A stretch of DNA of 6,454 nucleotides from Rubripirellula sp. (lineage in GTDB: Bacteria; Planctomycetota; Planctomycetia; Pirellulales; Pirellulaceae): the NCBI GenBank assembly GCA_029287555.1, contig JARFQX010000385.1:1-6454 (forward strand), in the 5' to 3' direction. Numbering within the stretch: position 1 is the first letter of the stretch; each line of letters begins with the position of its first letter. Positions 1 to 4,451 of the stretch are shown piece after piece. Below the pieces are notes generated by a model. It made no database searches, was not told where the DNA came from, and was given only the letters and a program-made list of their open reading frames with translations. The position numbers were made by a program, and so were the translations under genes.

Positions 1-2159
1 TTCTGCTTGACGTCGCGCATCGCGTCGCAGGCCCGCTGGTAAAGATGGAGCTGGGCTCGGAAAGGCTCGTCCTTGGGCTCGACCCGACGGTAGCTTCCGT
101 CGGATTGCATCAGCCAGGTGTTGGCATCATCTCGAAAATAGGCATGCAACGTATCGATCAGTTTCTCGCGGCAACGGCGGTCGTCGACGGGAATCATTAA
201 CTCGACGCGACGATCGAGATTGCGGGGCATCCAATCGGCGCTGCTGATGAATAGCTCCGGTTCACCCCCGTGTCGGAAATAGAGAATCCGGGCGTGTTCA
301 AGAAAACGATCCACGATGGACACCACGCGGATGTTATCGCTCAAGCCCTTGACCCCCGGTTTCAAACAACAGACCCCGCGGACATTCAGCCGGATCTTCA
401 CACCCGCTTGGCTCGCTCGATACAACGCTTCGATCACCGCCGTATCGACCAGGGCGTTGATCTTGGCAATGATTTCCGCTTTTTGTCCCTGTTTGCATCG
501 CAGCGTTTCATTCTCAATCAAATCGAGAATCTGATTTCGCAGGGAGGTCGGCGCCGCGGAAAGGTGCTGCAATTGTTGCGGTTGACTGGCGCCGGTGACC
601 GCATTGAAAAAAGCCGTCGCATCGGAACCGAGTTGCTCACTACAGGTTAACAGCGAAACGTCGCTGTAGAGTGTTGCGGTGACTTCGTTGTAGTTACCCG
701 TTCCAAAATGCATGTAGCGAACGATCCCTTGTGGCTCTTGGCGAACGATGATGCACACCTTCGCGTGCGTCTTGAGTCCGCGGATGCCGTAGATCACTTG
801 GACGCCATCCTTTTCCATCTCGCGGGCCCATTCGATGTTTCGCGCTTCATCAAACCGGGCCTTCAATTCGACGATGGCCGAGACGTACTTTCCATGCTCC
901 GCCGCCCGTCTCAGGGCGGCCACGACGGGACTCTTGCGGCTCGTTCGATACAACACCTGCTTGATCGCCAGTACATCGGGGTCGACCGCTGCCTCTTCGA
1001 TCAACCGGACGACCGGATCAAAACTCTCATAAGGATGCACCATCAACAGGTCTTGGCGTGCGATGTTGGTGAACATCGACTCGGTCGGATCGATCTCCGG
1101 AGTTCCCTGGGCCGGCCACGGCTTGTCTCGCATGGAGTCAAAACCCTCCAACCCGTGCAGGGTGAAGAGGTAGGTCAGGTCCAAGGGGCCGTTGATCGGA
1201 TACAGGTCCTGGCTTTTCAGTTGCATCTTCTCGGAGAGAAACGCCAGCGTCGCGTCGCTCGCCCCGGCGCTGTACTCCAATCGCACCGCACGCGATTGGC
1301 GACGACTCTCGAGCACCTCTTCCATGCCGATCATCAAGTCAGCCGCCGAGTCCTCTTGTAGTTCCACGTCGGCGTTGCGCGTGATGCGAAAGGCGATGCA
1401 TTCCATCACCTCGCGGCCGGGAAAAAAATCGTCGATGTAGTGGGAAATCAATTCCTCCAAGAGGACGTAGGCGTGGCCTCGGTCTGCCGGCATCGGCATC
1501 AATCGTGGAACGGTTCTGCCCAGCGGTACGATGGCGTATTCCCACTGCGGTGTGGGTGTACCTTCGGTACCAGCGGCCCCGACTTCGGCGTTGGCCTTCA
1601 AGCGGACACACAGATTAACTCCCAAGCCTTGCAGCAACGGAAAGGGACGCTCCTCGAAGACCGCCTGGGGCGACAGCACGGCCAAGACATCGTTGTGGAA
1701 TCGTTGATCGGCCGCCTCCAAACATCGATCGCTACACTTCTTGAGATCGATTCGTTGGACGTCCGACTCGGCCAGCAATGGCTCGAGCGATTCTTGCAGC
1801 ACTTCGTATTGTCTGGTGACGATCTGTTTGCAACACGAAGCGACCGCTTGTAACTGTTCGCTCACGGTGAGTCCCGAAGGATCTCGAACCATGGCGTTGC
1901 GATCGTACTGCAACTTCAAGCCGCCAACTCGCACCATCATGAATTCGTCAAGATTCGAACTCGTGATCGCCAGAAACTTGGCCCGCTCGAGCAGCGGAAG
2001 TGCCTTATCGGCCGCCTGCTCCAAGACCCGTTGATTGAACTCCAACCAACTGAGTTCACGATTGACGAACGGGTGCGCCGGCGGTTTGGAACTCGCTCGT
2101 CGTTTCGAGCTCGTCGAACGCTTTGTTTTCTTCTTCGTGGAGGAAGGTTTGCGGTTCAC
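1..2159 (-). CDS. ppk1: Polyphosphate kinase Ppk1 (3' end cut by window edge)
   Basis: Reversibly transfers the gamma-phosphate of ATP to inorganic polyphosphate through a phosphohistidine intermediate. About 719 residues are visible and the stop lies left of the window. The family N-domain signature NRELSWLEF begins at residue 33. Every E. coli Ppk1 catalytic residue I remember is present, offset by +30 from the middle of the protein on: R405 (E. coli R375) in KQVLYR, R435 (R405) in LKARFDE, the phospho-acceptor H465 (H435) in LKTHAKV, H484 (H454) in MHFGTGNYNE, Y498 (Y468), R594 (R564) and H622 (H592) in RFLEHARI. N69 corresponds to N45. The visible end, with DGSYRR and FRAQ, resembles typical Ppk1 C-termini, so little is probably missing. 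I chose the GTG start at 2159: an in-frame TGA lies 12 codons upstream and no ATG occurs before the core. No clear ribosome binding site is seen. The first 30 residues are a Lys/Ser/Thr-rich extension. Confidence 0.97.
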   Translation of the reverse strand, partial: MNRKPSSTKKKTKRSTSSKRRASSKPPAHPFVNRELSWLEFNQRVLEQAADKALPLLERAKFLAITSSNLDEFMMVRVGGLKLQYDRNAMVRDPSGLTVSEQLQAVASCCKQIVTRQYEVLQESLEPLLAESDVQRIDLKKCSDRCLEAADQRFHNDVLAVLSPQAVFEERPFPLLQGLGVNLCVRLKANAEVGAAGTEGTPTPQWEYAIVPLGRTVPRLMPMPADRGHAYVLLEELISHYIDDFFPGREVMECIAFRITRNADVELQEDSAADLMIGMEEVLESRRQSRAVRLEYSAGASDATLAFLSEKMQLKSQDLYPINGPLDLTYLFTLHGLEGFDSMRDKPWPAQGTPEIDPTESMFTNIARQDLLMVHPYESFDPVVRLIEEAAVDPDVLAIKQVLYRTSRKSPVVAALRRAAEHGKYVSAIVELKARFDEARNIEWAREMEKDGVQVIYGIRGLKTHAKVCIIVRQEPQGIVRYMHFGTGNYNEVTATLYSDVSLLTCSEQLGSDATAFFNAVTGASQPQQLQHLSAAPTSLRNQILDLIENETLRCKQGQKAEIIAKINALVDTAVIEALYRASQAGVKIRLNVRGVCCLKPGVKGLSDNIRVVSIVDRFLEHARILYFRHGGEPELFISSADWMPRNLDRRVELMIPVDDRRCREKLIDTLHAYFRDDANTWLMQSDGSYRRVEPKDEPFRAQLHLYQRACDAMRDVKQ

Positions 2160-2223
2160 TTGATTTCTGGGTCGGGAGGGGAGTGGATACCGTCAAGCGA
2201 CACCATAGCATTCCCGCTTCAAT

Positions 2224-2259
2224 CGATTAAGCGAGGTCGATCGATGAAGCGAGGTCAAT
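2224..2259. repeat. 18-bp tandem repeat, two copies
   Basis: Two head-to-tail 18-bp units, 2224-2241 and 2242-2259, match at 16 of 18 positions and share the core AAGCGAGGTC. The unit includes CGAT at its start, so the region is rich in small palindromes such as AATCGATT (2221-2228) and TCGATCGA (2237-2244). It is noncoding on the current gene calls. Confidence 0.85.
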
Positions 2260-2289
2260 CATGCCAGTCGCGGCCATGCCAGTCGCGGC
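2260..2289. repeat. 15-bp perfect tandem repeat, two copies
   Basis: The unit CATGCCAGTCGCGGC occurs twice without mismatch at 2260-2274 and 2275-2289. It directly follows the 18-bp tandem repeat and runs into the left arm of the GC hairpin. Two different period lengths side by side suggest local slippage or duplication, or paired binding sites. Confidence 0.9.
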
Positions 2290-2316
2290 GGCTTCCCGCC
2301 CGGGGCTGCGCCGCCG
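2286..2316. promoter_or_regulatory. GC-rich hairpin in the ppk1 leader
   Basis: A 7-bp perfect stem pairs CGGCGGC (2286-2292) with GCCGCCG (2310-2316). The 17-base loop can form a further short CCC/GGG pairing. In the minus-strand transcript it sits between the cytochrome stop and the ppk1 start. No U-run follows on either strand, so it is not a classical Rho-independent terminator. It could act as a transcript-stabilising or attenuating structure; this role is inferred. Confidence 0.45.
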
Positions 2317-2347
2317 GGTGGTCCGACCGACGAGGCGAGTGACTCCC

Positions 2348-3373
2348 TCACGATGGCTCCGCCTGCGGGGTCGCCTCCACCGGCACTTCGGTCTCCGCCG
2401 CAGGCTTCTCGGTCTCGCCGGTGAGGATCCGCCACGCCTTGGGGTAAAAATCGGCGCCGTAGCTCATCTCACCGCCCTGGTGCCCCACCGCGCCGACCAT
2501 TCCCGCGCACAGCAGTAATCCGATCTTCCAGGCCTTGTTCATCCCAGGACTGTCCTTCCACAACGCCACCAGGGCGACCAGCGCGAAGAGGCACGAGACG
2601 ATCGAAACGATCACACCGCTCCAGCGATGCACGTCAACTTCTCGATCCCAATCAAAAGAGGTCCATCCGCCACCGTACCCCTGTTCCGGCGCGAATGCCC
2701 AACCCATCAGTGTCGCTACCACCGACGATGCGGCTCCCAGCAACAGGCAGGCGAGCGGAATCTGGGTCCCGATCGAAGGCCATTTCCAACCAAGCACCAC
2801 AAAGAGTGCCCCGACCGTTAGCAGGGCGATCGGAAAGTGGACCGTCGCCGGATGCAAAAAGCCCTGAGCCTTCCAAACCCGGTCGCCCAGAGTCTTGGGC
2901 GCCTCGGCCGATGCCGGTGCGGGTTCCTCTTTTCCTTCCGCGGTACTGAATTCGAAGTCTTCGGGCCAATTCGCCCCCTCTTCGATCCAAACTCGTATCA
3001 GCGCCAAGTCGCCGGCCGACAAAGGACCCCCGTGCGACTTTGGAGGCATTAACATGTCTTCGTCATCGATGGTCAAGTAATCCGTGTAGAGCGTGCTGTA
3101 TTCCGCATCCTCCGGCTCGATGTACTCCAACATCAGGTCGCGGTCATCGACGCGAAAGTCGTTCTTGGCGTCCTCTGGTCCATGACACTCCAAGCATCGG
3201 TCTTGCAGGATCGGAGCGATGTCACGACCAAATTGCACCAATCGACCCTCCTCGTCCAAGGGCCAGACCGTCTCCGGTTCCTCCGACGGCTCTTGCCCGT
3301 CACAGGCGGGAACGACAAACAGGCCAAGGGCGAGAGTCAATGTGAGGGTGATCCATCGAACCAAGAATTGCAT
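2348..3373 (-). CDS. Membrane-anchored mono-heme cytochrome c / DUF2231 fusion protein
   Basis: Predicted cell-envelope electron-transfer protein of 341 residues; its partner is unknown. Residues 1-24 form an export signal or anchor, with a hydrophobic stretch at 8-21 ending VVPAC. C24 could be lipidated (an imperfect lipobox), or cleavage by signal peptidase I could occur after A23. A planctomycete-type cytochrome c domain follows, with one CxxCH heme site at C60-H64 and a probable axial Met in MPP (109-111). An acidic, Pro/Ala-rich linker (about 138-162) leads to a DUF2231-like membrane domain with four likely spans near 172-196, 203-227, 249-272 and 284-300. Four of its histidines (H174, H179, H249, H298) lie at or near the membrane edges. 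The Ala/Glu/Pro-rich tail should be soluble. The ATG at 3373 is chosen because GGAGGA lies 9 bases upstream; a TTG 13 codons earlier is less likely. The physiological role is not known. Confidence 0.92.
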   Translation of the reverse strand: MQFLVRWITLTLTLALGLFVVPACDGQEPSEEPETVWPLDEEGRLVQFGRDIAPILQDRCLECHGPEDAKNDFRVDDRDLMLEYIEPEDAEYSTLYTDYLTIDDEDMLMPPKSHGGPLSAGDLALIRVWIEEGANWPEDFEFSTAEGKEEPAPASAEAPKTLGDRVWKAQGFLHPATVHFPIALLTVGALFVVLGWKWPSIGTQIPLACLLLGAASSVVATLMGWAFAPEQGYGGGWTSFDWDREVDVHRWSGVIVSIVSCLFALVALVALWKDSPGMNKAWKIGLLLCAGMVGAVGHQGGEMSYGADFYPKAWRILTGETEKPAAETEVPVEATPQAEPS

Positions 3374-3382
3374 CGGAAAGAA

Positions 3383-3388
3383 TCCTCC
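3383..3388 (-). promoter_or_regulatory. Ribosome binding site of the cytochrome/DUF2231 gene
   Basis: GGAGGA on the minus strand is followed by 9 bases and then the ATG at 3373. This is the only strong Shine-Dalgarno match at a gene start in the window. It decides the start in favour of this ATG over the in-frame TTG at 3412, which lies upstream of the site. Confidence 0.75.
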
Positions 3389-3428
3389 AGTGGCGAATTT
3401 CGATCGCCACAAATGATCGGGCGGGATC

Positions 3429-3463
3429 GGACCAAATGGGTTTGAGGGCAGACAAACGGGTCC
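3429..3463. promoter_or_regulatory. Imperfect inverted repeat upstream of the cytochrome gene
   Basis: GGACC (3429-3433) pairs with GGTCC (3459-3463), and inside it TTTG (3441-3444) pairs with CAAA (3453-3456). The stem is interrupted by an asymmetric internal loop of 7 and 2 bases. It lies 56-90 bp upstream of the chosen cytochrome ATG, so it could be an operator or a leader structure. The pairing is short and could be chance. Confidence 0.3.
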
Positions 3464-3628
3464 GATGAGGCGAATGCTTCACCCCGAACCAATTGTCGTC
3501 TGAGCCGACGATTCTAACCAGACCCATCGGCGGGGGTGTCTGCCAAGGCGCGTCGCAAGCACGGGAAAAATTGTCGCGGGGCAGATTGCTGCGATGACCC
3601 TGGAAAAGGAGTCAGACGTCGCGGTGGC

Positions 3629-4333
3629 TCAACCCTCCGCCTCGACGTTGATTCCATTGAAGGCTCGGCCGAGTCCCAGGCGACGGATCTCTTCCTTGAC
3701 TTCGTCGCCGCTGGGGTCCTCCAAGGTCTCGGCAACTTCGTCAGCGACTAATTGGGCAAACACCGCACGTGCTTCCGGCAACAGCGAGCGGACGAGCGCC
3801 GCGTCGGTTTGGACTCCACGCTCCGAAGCGATTTGAACGACCAGCATGTCCGGTGTGGACTGCGGATTCGTGGTCGCACTGTGAAGGATCGAAAACAGCG
3901 GCGTCGTTGGTTTGGTGTGTTCCAATCGTTCGAGGGATCGCCAAGATCGCTCTAGCAGGCCTTCTCGCCAAAAACGCAACCAATCTTTTGATTCAAGCGA
4001 CAACTCATCCAAACGTGTCTTAGCACGTTGGTCGTCGGGCATCTCGTTGATCCTCGCCTTGGCTGCCGACCTCAGACCACGCACCAGGAAGTCGCGCAGT
4101 CGACCCCGTCGGCGGTCACCGAATCCCGCGCTGACCAGGTGAGTGAGCAGCAAATTGAGTGCTTCATCGGCCTCGCTCACCGAACCGAGCGTCAAAGCCA
4201 ATTGCCTGCGCATGGCGGGCAAGTAGCGAAGGACAAAGCCCGCGGCGCTGTCAGCCTTGGTCCAGGGATGAGATGAACGAACCAGATTGACGGTGCTGGA
4301 TCGATTGGCATCGGATGAGGAGACATCGGACAT
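3629..4333 (-). CDS. Divergent ECF-type sigma-70-like protein
   Basis: A 234-residue protein without signal peptide or membrane span, presumably cytoplasmic. Its layout follows a planctomycete ECF sigma family often found beside Ser/Thr kinases. A region-2-like part (about 30-97) has SEADEAL where the family has an acidic EDAED-type motif, then DRRRGRLRDFL and RSAAKARINE, matching the usual 'DP.RGRFR.FL ... L..FL..E' pattern. An amphipathic WREGLLERSWRSLERL segment follows (122-137), then a region-4-like part (about 163-197). The C-terminal signature is DEVAETLEDP, then DEVKEEIRRLG (198-220). The helix-turn-helix part and the promoter-melting residues are poorly conserved, so it may be a degenerate or anti-sigma-like relative rather than a working sigma factor. 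This assignment rests on remembered family patterns, not a search. The ATG at 4333 was preferred over a GTG at 4351; neither has a good ribosome binding site. It follows the kinase gene by 115 bp. Confidence 0.75.
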   Translation of the reverse strand: MSDVSSSDANRSSTVNLVRSSHPWTKADSAAGFVLRYLPAMRRQLALTLGSVSEADEALNLLLTHLVSAGFGDRRRGRLRDFLVRGLRSAAKARINEMPDDQRAKTRLDELSLESKDWLRFWREGLLERSWRSLERLEHTKPTTPLFSILHSATTNPQSTPDMLVVQIASERGVQTDAALVRSLLPEARAVFAQLVADEVAETLEDPSGDEVKEEIRRLGLGRAFNGINVEAEG

Positions 4334-4448
4334 AAGCGTCAGTTTAACCACTCAGTCGCGTTCGATGGGCGTCTCCAAACGAAACGCTTCCGAACAACCA
4401 GCGGGATCTTTCCGGTGTGTATCCAGTGAGCATCACGCCAAGTGAGCA
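4334..4448. other. Intergenic region between kinase and sigma-like gene
   Basis: A 115-bp gap in a same-strand pair. An 11-bp direct repeat begins at the kinase stop. A 36-codon open frame runs from an ATG overlapping the kinase stop (TGATG, 4449) to a TGA at 4341-4339. It is Trp- and Arg-rich, resembles nothing I know and ends just before the sigma-like ATG, so translational coupling is conceivable but unproven. No terminator hairpin is seen, which fits co-transcription. Confidence 0.45.
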
Positions 4449-4451
4449 TCA
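4425..4451. repeat. 11-bp direct repeat at the kinase stop codon
   Basis: AGTGAGCATCA occurs at 4425-4435 and again at 4441-4451, a period of 16 bp. On the minus strand the first copy met by transcription supplies the kinase stop codon (TGATGCTCACT). A recent duplication could have placed a second TGATG just downstream of the stop. Confidence 0.8.

Larger units (their letters stand above)
2160..2347. other. Intergenic region between cytochrome gene and ppk1
   Basis: This 188-bp gap is the leader of ppk1 when read on the minus strand. It holds two adjacent tandem duplications, a GC-rich hairpin and a possible 16-codon leader ORF (2206-2156) whose stop overlaps the ppk1 start as GTGA. I see no convincing -35/-10 promoter and no T-tract terminator. 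The odd palindrome GAGTCACTC (2337-2345) lies just after the cytochrome gene stop codon. Confidence 0.6.
3374..3628. other. Intergenic region upstream of the cytochrome gene
   Basis: A 255-bp gap with no credible ORF. It contains the ribosome binding site near the cytochrome start, an imperfect inverted repeat (3429-3463), and a weak 5-bp GCCGA/TCGGC inverted repeat (3504-3508 with 3527-3531, 18-base loop). I see no sigma-70-like promoter that I would defend and no T-tract terminator for the upstream sigma-like gene. The gap is long enough to hold a separate promoter for the cytochrome gene. Confidence 0.5.

Noticed and set aside
708..1361. Plus-strand open frame of 217 codons
   Set aside because: It lies wholly inside ppk1 on the opposite strand, where the catalytic motifs are intact. 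Its protein has no recognisable domain and it is a GC-driven antisense shadow. The same applies to the other plus-strand frames at 270-650, 1440-1853, 5398-5832 and 5687-6169.
2056..2211. 51-codon minus-strand frame starting with ATG at 2211, overlapping the ppk1 5' end
   Set aside because: It is out of frame with the Ppk1 core and ends in a TGA within the NRELSWLEF codons. Using it as the ppk1 start would need a frameshift, while the GTG at 2159 needs none.
2224..2289. CRISPR array or insertion-sequence end
   Set aside because: The repeats are direct, adjacent and without spacers, only two copies each. There is no terminal inverted repeat, transposase or cas gene nearby.
2286..2316. Rho-independent terminator
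   Set aside because: The stem is GC-rich but no run of T follows it on either strand, so I list it only as a hairpin of possible regulatory use.
3374..3412. TTG-initiated 13-codon N-terminal extension of the cytochrome protein
   Set aside because: The strong GGAGGA site sits between this TTG and the ATG at 3373 and is correctly spaced for the ATG. The ATG start also gives a normal signal sequence.
4334..4351. GTG start for the sigma-like protein, six codons upstream of the ATG
   Set aside because: No ribosome binding site supports it and the added residues bring no family feature. The ATG at 4333 is the simpler choice, though the GTG cannot be excluded.
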